The notes below the pieces were generated by a model. It ran no database searches and was not told the origin of the DNA. It saw only the letters and a list, made by a program, of their open reading frames with translations. From Rhizobium sophoriradicis (GTDB lineage Bacteria > Pseudomonadota > Alphaproteobacteria > Rhizobiales > Rhizobiaceae), in NCBI RefSeq assembly GCF_003939025.1, contig NZ_RQIH01000002.1:186001-250000 (forward strand): a stretch of 64,000 nucleotides of DNA, written 5' to 3'. Shown here one piece after another: positions 49,361 to 57,997 of this stretch (position 1 is its first letter; every line of letters begins with the position of its first letter). The position numbers and the translations under genes were made by a program.

Positions 49361-50340
49361 TCACAAGGTGGATGCCGAGGCCGAGCGCCTGGGAAGGCCT
49401 TGCCATATCCGTTCAATGTCTGCCGCGACCCGTGGAGCCGCTTCCGCCGCGCCTTCCAGGTAGCCCGGGTTGGTCACGCTGGTTTCGGAACCGGCCAGCA
49501 TCAGCACCGGCGACCAGTCTCCCGATACCCACGGCCGAGCGTCGGGGAGGGGATGACCGGCGGCGATCAGGTCGTCCTCGGTCGCCGTCAACGCGTCGGC
49601 GGCCCAGTCTTTGTACAACGTCGCCACCGGTGTCCGGGCTTTATCTCCGAACAGTCGGACGAGCTGTTCAACAGACGCTTGGATGATCGGTTCGGGTCCG
49701 ATCGTTCGACGCTGCGCGGCAGTTAGGCCGACGAAGCCGAACAGCGCTGCCACCGTCGAGGCAAGGCAGGATCGATGGGCGGCTCGAACGTAATGGAGCG
49801 GTCGATCAGGCGGGGCGGCATTGCGAGCACCACGATCGCAGCCTCCATCGTCTCGGCGGCTCCATCCGGGCCTTCCAGCGTTACCGACACCGAGCCGTCC
49901 GGACGAGTGAGACCCGTCACTCTCATGCCGAGCCGCACATGTTCGGCGGCAATTCGACCTCTCAATGCCGCGATGAGCGAGGCGGTGCCGCCCTTTATGC
50001 GCATCGAGCGCGGCTCGCGTTGAAAGGTTGGAAAGCGCTGAGGCGCGATGCTTGCGGACCGCTCAAGGACGATGTCGCCCTCGTCATTCTGTGCAAAAAG
50101 CCGGATGCCCAGCCTCTCTGCCAGAGAACAGAGGACTGGCTGCATCTCCGGCCAAATCCAGGATGGGCCGAGATCGAATCCGTCTTCGGACGGCAATCCG
50201 CCGTTCCCGGCCGAAAGAATTCGGCCTCCCAAGCGGTCACGCGCTTCGACGAGCACGAATTCAATGTCTGCCGACTGCATTGCATGAGCAACCGTCAGGC
50301 CCGCAATACCGCCGCCAACAATCATAACCGGAAGGCTCAT
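49361..50340 (-). pseudogene. Flavin amine oxidase (copy 2), broken by internal deletion and frameshift
   Basis: The start at 50340 opens a normal flavin oxidase, 'MSLPVMIVGGGIAGLTVAHA' and 'EARDRLGGRILSAGNGG', closely paralleling the intact gene at 46453-47547. After 'PALPRRW' (about 49757) the frame runs into a stop at 49723. The C-terminal half resumes in another frame from 'VAALFGFVGL' (about 49754) to the end at 49361 ('LAGSETSVTNPGYLEGAAEA'). Aligned with the intact paralogue, about 50 residues between 'RW' and 'AALFGF' are missing and the reading frame shifts at the same point. The FAD and the C-terminal motifs remain, but no complete protein can be made. Confidence 0.85.
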
Positions 50341-50419
50341 TGGCCGCCCCAAAGGCAGGTCTCGTTGTTCAACATGATCTGCTTCCCCAAACCCCGGCGG
50401 AGAGCGCCAGGATTTGATT

Positions 50420-50563
50420 GAAAGAAAAACTTTGTGTCTCCGCAAACCGCAATCGCGTCGCGAGCAGCGACACAGCGCCGGAGATACTCCACCGATGTCA
50501 GGATTGATCGAAGCTGCACGAACTCGCAAACGCGAAGTTCTTCGTCGATCGGAAAGAAAAACT
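50420..50563. repeat. 12-base direct repeat upstream of the amine oxidase unit
   Basis: GAAAGAAAAACT occurs at 50420-50431 and again at 50552-50563, 132 bases apart, in the gap between the LysR gene end and the start of the leftward oxidase operon. It could be a regulator site pair; significance unproven. Confidence 0.4.
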
Positions 50564-50565
50564 AT

Positions 50566-51489
50566 TCAGGCCGCGGGCCGCTCGGCGAGCGCTTCCTCGA
50601 ACAGCCAGTCCCGGAATGCGGCAAGGCGCGGCAGTCCGGCAAAATCGGGCCGATAGGTCACGTAATAGGCCAGCGGCGAAGCGGCCGACCGATCGGGGAA
50701 CAGTCTGACCAGCCGGCCGGCCGCAAGGTCGTCATGCGCCAAAATACTTCGGGCCAAAGCAACGCCACGCCCATCGATTGCGGCTTGCAGCACAGCTGCC
50801 GAATTGTTGATGGTTAAGCCCCTTGGCTGCGTCGTCTGCGTAGAGCCGACCGTCTTGAACCACAAATCCCAGGTCATGAAGCCGGAACTCGGATCGACCG
50901 AGACGTCGTGAATAAGCGTGCAGGCAGCAAGTTCATCCGGCTGCTGTAATTTAAGGGAGCCCCTCAGCGTCGGAGAACACACTGGAAAAACCTCTTCCTC
51001 CATCAATTTCTCCGAAACCAGGCCGGGCCAATCACCGGCGCCGTATCGGACGCCGATATCGATGCCCTGGGCAGCATAGTCGGCCAGCTTCAGGCTGGTG
51101 TCCAAGCGAATATCGACCTCCGGTACCCTCGCTTGGAACCGCTCGATTCTGGGAAGCAGCCACTTTGCCGCAAAAGCGGGACTGACCGTGACCGTGAGGA
51201 CCCGGCCGGCCGCCCCTTCCTTCAGGCGCTCAAGTCCGAGGCTCAGTCGATCCAATCCTTCCCGGATGTCAGGCAAGGCCCGGTTTGCCGCCTCCGTTGG
51301 CATCAGCCGGGTTTTCCCCGTCGCCGTTCGATAAAAGAGCGGCGTGCCGAGCCATTCTTCAAGGCCGCGCACGATCTGTCCGACGGCAGGAGCCGTCACA
51401 TTGAGCTCGGCGGCGGCTTCGACGAAGCTGCCATGCCTGGCGCTGGCTTCGAACGCGCGGAGAGCATTGAGATAGACGGGCGATTTCAT
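50566..51489 (-). CDS. LysR family transcriptional regulator (GcvA-like)
   Basis: A 307-residue LTTR with the N-terminal helix-turn-helix 'RAFEASARHGSFVEAAAELN' and 'VTAPAVGQIVRGLEEWLGTP' (about 9-50) and a two-lobe effector domain starting about residue 90 ('GRVLTVTVSPAFAAKWLLPR'). The 'TPLFYRTATGKTRLMPTEAA' stretch is typical of the GcvA-like subgroup. ATG 51489 begins the family N-terminus; the ORF extends further as shadow. It lies upstream of, and in the same direction as, the oxidase set and divergent from the MFS gene, so either is a likely target. Confidence 0.92.
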   Translation of the reverse strand: MKSPVYLNALRAFEASARHGSFVEAAAELNVTAPAVGQIVRGLEEWLGTPLFYRTATGKTRLMPTEAANRALPDIREGLDRLSLGLERLKEGAAGRVLTVTVSPAFAAKWLLPRIERFQARVPEVDIRLDTSLKLADYAAQGIDIGVRYGAGDWPGLVSEKLMEEEVFPVCSPTLRGSLKLQQPDELAACTLIHDVSVDPSSGFMTWDLWFKTVGSTQTTQPRGLTINNSAAVLQAAIDGRGVALARSILAHDDLAAGRLVRLFPDRSAASPLAYYVTYRPDFAGLPRLAAFRDWLFEEALAERPAA

Positions 51490-51692
51490 GGAAATGTTTT
51501 CTTTGTCGTGAGCGGAATTTTTCGATGTTGTCAGAACGGGGTGAAACTCTAAATTGCCTCCGCCTTCCCATGGCGATGTCGCGAGGGGTGCCGGCCCCTT
51601 TCTTGCATTATGGGTCAGTTTTTCTATTCGAGACAAGTCCGGGAAGTCGCCGCTGCGGGCGCCGGTCTGGCAGAACGAATTGCAGGTGAAGC

Positions 51693-52846
51693 TTGATCGA
51701 TGAACGCGCCAAAAACCGAAACACATACATTCTGGCGGGAAGCCAGGTTTTTGGCGGCGCCAATGGTCCGATCGTGATTTCCCTGGGTGGATTGGTCGGA
51801 CAGCATCTCTCCTCGAACCCGGCGCTCGCCACACTTCCCGTCAGTCTCTACAATGTCGGGCTGGCGCTCGGCACCCTTCCAGCCGCTTACTTCATGCGCC
51901 GTCTGGGCCGCCGCAATGCCTATATCCTTGGAGCCTTCCTGGGGATATCAGGCGGTTTGATTGCCGCTTTCGGGATCATCGCGAATCTGTTCTTGATCTT
52001 TTGCCTGGGAACAATGGCTGCCGGCTTTTATGGCTCCTATGTTCAAAGCTATAGGTTCGCAGCCGGCGACGAGATGTCGGGATCGCAGCGGGACAAGGCT
52101 ATTTCCCGCGTCATGGTGGGCGGGCTGCTTGCTGCTATCATCGGGCCGCAGCTCGTCATCTGGACGCGGGATTCCGTGCCCGGCTTTGCCTTCGCCGGCA
52201 GCTTTGTCAGCCAGGCGGGCCTGGCGCTCCTCGCGATCCCGCTGCTTCTGGCCTACCGCAGCACGCCTCCTGCAGCGAAGACTGGCCGCGGCGGTGGCGG
52301 ACGTAGATTATCCGAGATCCTCACCACGCCCCGGTACGTCCTGTCGGTGGCCGCGGGCGTCGTCTCCTACGGTCTCATGACCTTCGTCATGACGGCAGCG
52401 CCGATAGCAATGGTCGGTCACGGCCATTCGATGGACAATGCGGCGCTCGGCATTCAGTGGCATGTTCTTGCCATGTATGCTCCGAGCTTCCTGACGGGTC
52501 GCTTGATGGCGCGTTTCGGCAAAGAGAAGATCACCGCCGTCGGACTGCTTTTGATCGGCGGCTCGGCGATGGTGGCGCTTTCCGGCCTCGATATCGGACA
52601 TTTCTGGGGTTCGCTTATCCTCCTTGGCATCGGCGCGACGGCAATGGTGTCGGATTGCCACACGCCTGAGGAACGGGGCAAAGTCCAAGGGGCAAACGAC
52701 TTCGTCGTGTTCGGGACCGTGGCGATGGCTTCGTTCTTCTCGGGCTCGCTGATGTTCAGCTCCGGCTGGGAGACGGTGAACTGGTTCGTCATCCCGCCGT
52801 CGCCCTGGTGCTCGTTCCGCTTGTATGGCAGTCGGCGCGGGCGTGA
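51693..52846 (+). pseudogene. MFS transporter, C-terminally frameshifted, likely inactive
   Basis: The frame from TTG 51693 encodes a typical 12-helix major facilitator, 'ILAGSQVFGGANGPIVISLG' at the start and 'LGTLPAAYFMRRLGRRNAYI' after helix 2. Near residue 310 'LILLGIGATAMVSDCHTPEE' lacks a GWNF-type segment that relatives have in this place. At about 52794 the sequence 'NWFVIP' is followed by a frame change: reading on with one base inserted gives 'AVALVLVPLVWQSARA' and a stop at 52844-52846, the expected C-terminal helix. Without it the frame runs to 53138 through unrelated residues and overlaps the next gene. The TTG start has a GGTGAA site upstream. A sequencing error could explain the frameshift. 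Confidence 0.72.
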
Positions 52847-53043
52847 TTGGCAGTTAGAGGTATCGAGGAGGCATCAAAACCGCATTGAGCGTTTTTCTTG
52901 GGGCTGGTTTAAGCAGGTTGTTGCGCCGAGGCTCGCCTATCGTTGTTCATGCCATAGATTAAGCCGGTCGGTCGTTGATCGATTGTGTGAATGTCGAGGC
53001 CGGCACCGGCCGGCACATGCTCAAAACCTGCGGGAGCTGCATG

Positions 53044-54033
53044 ATGGAATATCGTCGTTTGGGAAAGTCGGGCCTGAAGGTGAGCGAGTTCTCCTTCGGC
53101 TCATGGGTGACTTTCGGCAAGCAGGTGGACGGCGGTGACGCCGTCGACCTCATGAGGCTTGCCTACGATAACGGGGTGAACTTCTTCGACAATGCCGAAG
53201 GCTATGAGAGCGGCAAGTCCGAAATCGTCATGGGCGAGGCGCTGAAGGCGCTGGGTTGGAGCCGCGACAGCTACGTCGTCTCCAGCAAGGTCTTTTGGGG
53301 AGGGGAGAAGCCGACGCAGCGCGGCCTGTCGCGCAAGCATGTGACCGACGCCTGCCATGCAGCGTTGAAGCGGCTTCAGGTCGATTATCTGGACCTCTAT
53401 TTCTGCCATCGCCCTGACATCGACACGCCGATCGAGGAAACTGTGCGGGCGATGCACGATCTCGTCGCCCAGGGTAAGGTGCTCTATTGGGGAACATCGG
53501 AATGGTCGGCGCAGCAACTAACGGAAGCCTACGCCGTTGCCCGGGACCTGCGCATCACGCCGCCGACCATGGAGCAGCCGCAGTACAACATCTTCGAGCG
53601 CCAGAAGGTCGAGGCCGATTATCTCCCCCTCTATGACCTTATCGGCCTCGGCACCACCATCTGGTCGCCGCTCGCCTCGGGCGTGCTCACCGGCAAATAC
53701 AATAACGGCGTGCCGGACGACAGCCGCATGAACCTGCCCGGCTATGAATGGCTGAAGGAGAAGTGGTCGAGCGATGCCGGCCGCGCCCAGCTCCAGCAGG
53801 TCGGCCAACTGGCAAAACTCGCCGGCGATGTCGGCCTGTCGATCACCCATCTCGCCCTTCTGTGGTGCCTCGCCAATTCCAACGTCTCCACCGTCATTCT
53901 CGGCGCCTCACGCGCCAGCCAGCTGCAGGACAACCTCGCGGCCCTCTCGCACCGGCACAAGATGACGCCTGAGGTGATGGAGCGGATCGATGCAATTGCA
54001 GGAAATAAGCCGGAAGGTGCACGTCGATTCTGA
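53044..54033 (+). CDS. Aldo/keto reductase (potassium-channel beta-subunit-like group)
   Basis: A 329-residue TIM-barrel oxidoreductase, 'MEYRRLGKSGLKVSEFSFGS' at the start. The catalytic tetrad is visible: Asp/Tyr in 'FFDNAEGYESGKSEIVMGEA' (about 45-64), Lys in 'YVVSSKVFWGG' (about 78-88) and His in 'LDLYFCHRPDIDTPIEETV' (about 113-131). NADPH contact region 'NSNVSTVILGASRASQLQDN' is near 280. It matches the Kv-beta-like AKR group. Starts at 53041 and 53044 are both possible behind GGGAG. It is the last gene of the accessory block before ntrY. Confidence 0.92.
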   Translation: MEYRRLGKSGLKVSEFSFGSWVTFGKQVDGGDAVDLMRLAYDNGVNFFDNAEGYESGKSEIVMGEALKALGWSRDSYVVSSKVFWGGEKPTQRGLSRKHVTDACHAALKRLQVDYLDLYFCHRPDIDTPIEETVRAMHDLVAQGKVLYWGTSEWSAQQLTEAYAVARDLRITPPTMEQPQYNIFERQKVEADYLPLYDLIGLGTTIWSPLASGVLTGKYNNGVPDDSRMNLPGYEWLKEKWSSDAGRAQLQQVGQLAKLAGDVGLSITHLALLWCLANSNVSTVILGASRASQLQDNLAALSHRHKMTPEVMERIDAIAGNKPEGARRF

Positions 54034-54251
54034 CGCGTGTCGCGCAAAAGTGTCCGAGGCGGGGCTCCACCGGAGCTTGACAATGTGACAAGGCGCGTTG
54101 CATTTTCGCCACAATGCGTTGCTTAAAGGTCACGCAGGGTTTTGGACATTTCGCTCCCGATCGAGTCGTCTTGGCGCTGGCTTTCTCAAGCCGGCGTTGG
54201 CTGGTTTCGGTCGGAGGGCAGGGCGGCGGGCGCCGCCTGAAGAGAGGCCGA

Positions 54252-56522
54252 ATGACGCAGGATGGGGTAGCGCCGGCGGCGGCGGGCGAGGCGGTGACGA
54301 CGGTGACCGATCGCCGCGCCCTTTTTGCCGTGCCCGGCCTCGTGCTCGCCGGCGGGGCGCTTCTCTGCGCCACGATTACGCTTTTCATACTGCTGGGCCT
54401 GACGCCGATTGCGCCGACCTCGCATGTCGTCATCACCTCGGTCATCGTCAATTCCTTCTTCGTGCTGACGCTGCTGGCGTTGATCGGCCGCGAGGTGGCA
54501 AGGCTGCTCAAGGCCCGCACCCGGGGTAGGGCGGCCGCGCGCCTGCATATCCGCATCGTCGTGCTCTTCTCGATTGTCGCGATCACGCCGGCGATCCTCG
54601 TCGCCATCTTTGCCAGTATTACGCTGAATGCCGGCCTCGACCGCTGGTTTGCCCTGCGCACCCAGTCGATCGTCAGCTCGTCGCGCAATATCGGCCAGGC
54701 CTATATGATGGAGAACGCCAGCTACCTGCAGGGGCAGACGGTTTCCATGGCCAACGACCTGGAGCGCAACCGCGCCCTCTACAGTCTCGACCGGACGGGG
54801 TTCGCCGAATTGATGACGCGCCAGGCGAGGGGCCGCGGCCTCCTCGGCGCCTTCCTGGTTGAGAGCGACGGCTCGGTAAAGGTCCAGGCTGACATCGCCA
54901 CCGAAAAACCGTTGCCGGCCATTCCGCAGGACGCTCTGCAAAAGGCGGCGGCCGGTCAGCCGACGCTGATCCCGCCCGGCGTCACCAACCTTGTCGGCGC
55001 CATCATCAGGCTCGATGCCATCCAGGGTACCTTCCTCTACACTGTGCGTGCGGTCGATCCCAAGGTCATGGGCGCCATGCGCATGATGGAGGAGAACGCC
55101 ACCGAATACCGTTCGATGGAGGCCAACCGTTTCTCGCTGCAGATCGCCTTTGCCGTGCTTTACATCGGCTTTGCGCTGATCGTGCTCCTGGCGGCGATCT
55201 GGACGGCGATCGCCGTTGCCGACCGCATCGTCCGGCCGATCCGGCTGCTGATCACCGCGGCCGACAGCGTCGCCTCGGGCAATATGGACATCGTCGTGCC
55301 GGTGCATGCCGTCGATGGCGACGTCGCCAATCTGTCGCGCACCTTCAACAAGATGATCTCGGAAATCCGCACCCAGCGCGACGAGATCCTTGAGGCCAAG
55401 GACGAGGTCGACGACCGCCGGCGCTTCATCGAGGCGGTGCTGTCGGGTGTTACCGCCGCCGTCATCGGCGTCGAGCAGGAGCGCCGCATCGCCATCGTCA
55501 ACAGTTCGGCCGAGACGCTGATGTCATTGTCGGCCGACGCAATGCTCGGCAAGCAATTGGCAGACATTGCGCCGGAGGTCGATCAGGTGCTGACCGAGGC
55601 GGCGGTGCGCCATCGCGGCGATTTCCGCAAGCAGATCGCGCTGGTGCGCGGCGGCACGGTCAGGACGCTGAGCGTCCAGGTCACCCGCGAGGAAGTGCGT
55701 GACATGAGCGAATCCTATGTGATTACGCTCGACGACATCACCGACCTCGTCATTGCCCAGCGTTCGACCGCCTGGGGCGACGTCGCACGGCGCATCGCCC
55801 ATGAGATCAAGAACCCGCTGACGCCGATTCAGCTGTCCGCGGAACGCATCCAGCGCCGCTATGGCAAGCAGATCGACCAGAACGACCGAACCGTCTTCGA
55901 CCAATGCACGGATACGATCATCCGTCAGGTCGGCGATATCGGCCGCATGGTCGACGAATTCTCCGCCTTTGCCCGCATGCCGAAGCCGACCAAGGAGCCG
56001 AGCGATCTGCGCGAGATTCTGCGCGACGCGATCTTCCTGCGTGAGATGGGCAACCAGCATGTCGCCTTCCAGCAGGATTTCGGTGACCAGCCTCTGGAGG
56101 GCCTGTTCGACAGCCGCATGCTCGGCCAGGCCTTCGGCAATCTCATCAAGAATGCCGTGGAAGCAATCGAGGCGGTTCCGAGCGATGAACGCGACGAGCG
56201 CAAGATTCTCGTCCGCGCCGCCCTCGACGCCGGCCGCGACCGCTTCACCGTCGACGTGATCGACAATGGCCGCGGCCTGCCGGTGGAAAACCGCCACAGC
56301 ATTCTGGAGCCCTATATGACGATGCGCGAGAAGGGCACCGGCCTTGGCCTCGCCATCGTCAAGAAGATCATCGAGGAACATGGCGGGCAGCTCGAACTGC
56401 ACGATGCGCCCGCCGATTTTGACCGGGGAAGTGGGGCCATGATCCGCGTGCATCTGCCACGCCGGGATCCGACGCCTGCTGCCCCCGCAGCCAATGACAA
56501 GGAAAGCGTTTATGGCCTCTGA
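54252..56522 (+). CDS. ntrY: Sensor histidine kinase NtrY
   Basis: A 756-residue membrane kinase: helices near 30-55, 60-85 and 105-130, a periplasmic-type sensor region (about 130-300), another helix near 305, HAMP (about 325-380, 'RPIRLLITAADSVASGNMDI'), PAS (about 390-490), phosphorylation domain with '[20 protein letters not shown]' (His near 515) and ATPase domain ending 'GTGLGLAIVKKIIEEHGGQL'. It partners NtrX. ATG 54252 follows GAGAGG; the earlier start at 54114 is unlikely. Upstream TTGACA at 54077-54082 may be part of its promoter. It overlaps ntrX by 11 bases. Confidence 0.95.
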   Translation: MTQDGVAPAAAGEAVTTVTDRRALFAVPGLVLAGGALLCATITLFILLGLTPIAPTSHVVITSVIVNSFFVLTLLALIGREVARLLKARTRGRAAARLHIRIVVLFSIVAITPAILVAIFASITLNAGLDRWFALRTQSIVSSSRNIGQAYMMENASYLQGQTVSMANDLERNRALYSLDRTGFAELMTRQARGRGLLGAFLVESDGSVKVQADIATEKPLPAIPQDALQKAAAGQPTLIPPGVTNLVGAIIRLDAIQGTFLYTVRAVDPKVMGAMRMMEENATEYRSMEANRFSLQIAFAVLYIGFALIVLLAAIWTAIAVADRIVRPIRLLITAADSVASGNMDIVVPVHAVDGDVANLSRTFNKMISEIRTQRDEILEAKDEVDDRRRFIEAVLSGVTAAVIGVEQERRIAIVNSSAETLMSLSADAMLGKQLADIAPEVDQVLTEAAVRHRGDFRKQIALVRGGTVRTLSVQVTREEVRDMSESYVITLDDITDLVIAQRSTAWGDVARRIAHEIKNPLTPIQLSAERIQRRYGKQIDQNDRTVFDQCTDTIIRQVGDIGRMVDEFSAFARMPKPTKEPSDLREILRDAIFLREMGNQHVAFQQDFGDQPLEGLFDSRMLGQAFGNLIKNAVEAIEAVPSDERDERKILVRAALDAGRDRFTVDVIDNGRGLPVENRHSILEPYMTMREKGTGLGLAIVKKIIEEHGGQLELHDAPADFDRGSGAMIRVHLPRRDPTPAAPAANDKESVYGL

Positions 56523-57876
56523 TATTCTCGTCGTCGATGACGAGCACGATATTCGCGAGATCGTTTCCGGCATTCTCTCGGACGAGGGACACGAAACACG
56601 CACCGCCCATGACAGCGACAGCGCGCTGGCGGCGATCTCCGACCGCGTGCCGCGGCTGATCTTCCTCGATATCTGGATGCAGGGCAGCAAGCTCGACGGC
56701 CTGTCGCTGCTCGACGAGATCAAGACCCGCCATCCCGATCTGCCCGTCGTGATGATCTCGGGCCACGGCAACATCGAGACCGCCGTCTCGGCGATCAAAC
56801 GCGGCGCCTTCGATTTCATCGAAAAGCCGTTCAAGGCCGACCGGCTGATCCTGATCGCTGAACGGGCGCTCGAAAATTCTAAACTCAAGCGCGAGGTTTC
56901 CGAGCTGAAGCGGCGCACCGGCGATGCCCTGGAGTTGATCGGCACCTCGGTCGCCGTCTCGCAGCTGCGCCAGACGATCGAGAAGGTTTCGCCGACTAAC
57001 AGCCGCATCATGATCCTCGGCGCCTCCGGCTCCGGCAAGGAGCTGGTGGCGCGGATGATCCACAAGAAGTCGGCCCGCGCCAACGGTCCCTTCGTGGCGA
57101 TCAATGCCGCCAACATCACGCCCGATCGTATGGAAGTCGCGCTGTTCGGAACCGAGGGCACGCCCGGCCAGGCGCGCAAGATCGGCGCGCTCGAGGAAGC
57201 CCATCGCGGCATCCTCTATCTCGACGAGGTCGGCGAGATGCCGCGCGAGACGCAGAACAAGATCCTGCGGGTGCTGGTCGATCAGCAGTTCGAACGGGTC
57301 GGCGGTTCCAAGCGCGTCAAGGTCGATGTCCGCATCATTTCCTCGACCGCCTATAATCTCGAGAGCCGCATCGCCGAAGGCTGGTTCCGCGAGGATCTCT
57401 ATCATCGCCTCGCCGTCGTGCCGGTGCGCGTACCCGCCCTTGCCGAGCGGCGCGAAGACATTCCCTTCCTCGTCGATCAGCTGATGCGGCAGATTTCCGA
57501 ACAGGCCGGCATTCGTCCGCGCCGCATCGGCGACGACGCCATGGCGGTGCTGCAAGCGCATGACTGGCCGGGCAATATCCGCCAGCTGCGCAACAATATC
57601 GAGCGGCTGATGATTCTTGCCCGCACCGACGGGCCGGATGCGCCGATCACCGCCGACATGCTGCCGACAGATCTCGGCGACATGCTGCCGAAGGTGTCGG
57701 CCAAGAATGACTATCACATCATGACGCTGCCGCTGCGCGAAGCCCGAGAGATGTTCGAGAAGGATTATCTGATCGCCCAGATCAACCGCTTCGGCGGCAA
57801 CATCTCACGCACCGCCGAATTCGTCGGCATGGAGCGTTCGGCGCTGCACCGCAAGCTGAAGTCGCTCGGCGTCTAA
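56512..57876 (+). CDS. ntrX: Response regulator NtrX, without a canonical GAFTGA loop
   Basis: A 454-residue NtrC-family regulator: receiver domain with Asp53 ('LIFLDIWMQGSKLDGLSLLD'), AAA+ domain with Walker A 'GASGSGKELVARMI' near 172 and Walker B 'GILYLDEVGEMP', and a C-terminal helix-turn-helix 'ISRTAEFVGMERSALHRKLK'. In place of the sigma-54 loop GAFTGA it has 'EGTPGQARKIGALEEA' near 218, so classic sigma-54 activation is doubtful, as for some other alphaproteobacterial NtrX. ATG 56512 lies inside the end of ntrY. Confidence 0.95.
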   Translation: MASDILVVDDEHDIREIVSGILSDEGHETRTAHDSDSALAAISDRVPRLIFLDIWMQGSKLDGLSLLDEIKTRHPDLPVVMISGHGNIETAVSAIKRGAFDFIEKPFKADRLILIAERALENSKLKREVSELKRRTGDALELIGTSVAVSQLRQTIEKVSPTNSRIMILGASGSGKELVARMIHKKSARANGPFVAINAANITPDRMEVALFGTEGTPGQARKIGALEEAHRGILYLDEVGEMPRETQNKILRVLVDQQFERVGGSKRVKVDVRIISSTAYNLESRIAEGWFREDLYHRLAVVPVRVPALAERREDIPFLVDQLMRQISEQAGIRPRRIGDDAMAVLQAHDWPGNIRQLRNNIERLMILARTDGPDAPITADMLPTDLGDMLPKVSAKNDYHIMTLPLREAREMFEKDYLIAQINRFGGNISRTAEFVGMERSALHRKLKSLGV

Positions 57877-57922
57877 AGCATGACGCCGAAATGTGTGAGC
57901 GGTTTTCGGGCAATATCTTGCT
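57877..57922. repeat. Rhizobial-type intergenic palindrome, copy 2
   Basis: AGCATGACGCCGAAATGTGT... to CAATATCTTGCT is an imperfect palindrome between ntrX and dat. It aligns over its whole length with the reverse complement of the element at 10917-10962. It starts on the last base of the ntrX stop region, so may also act as a transcript end. Confidence 0.6.
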
Positions 57923-57997
57923 CCAGTTTGTGATCTAGCAGGCGCGGCCATTGCCGCGCCATATCCTTCTCTCGCTTCCCGGAAGACCAGGTTTCCC

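Noticed and set aside
51693..53138. Single intact 481-residue MFS protein
   Set aside because: After residue about 367 the frame loses membrane character, becomes basic and Arg-rich and overlaps the aldo/keto reductase start, whereas the +1 frame restores the expected helix.
46086..54033. Integrative element or prophage
   Set aside because: No integrase, transposase, phage genes, flanking tRNA or attachment repeats were found at the block ends.
55524..57212. 562-residue leftward ORF opposite ntrY and ntrX
   Set aside because: Spans two well-defined overlapping genes on the other strand; no start context or motif.
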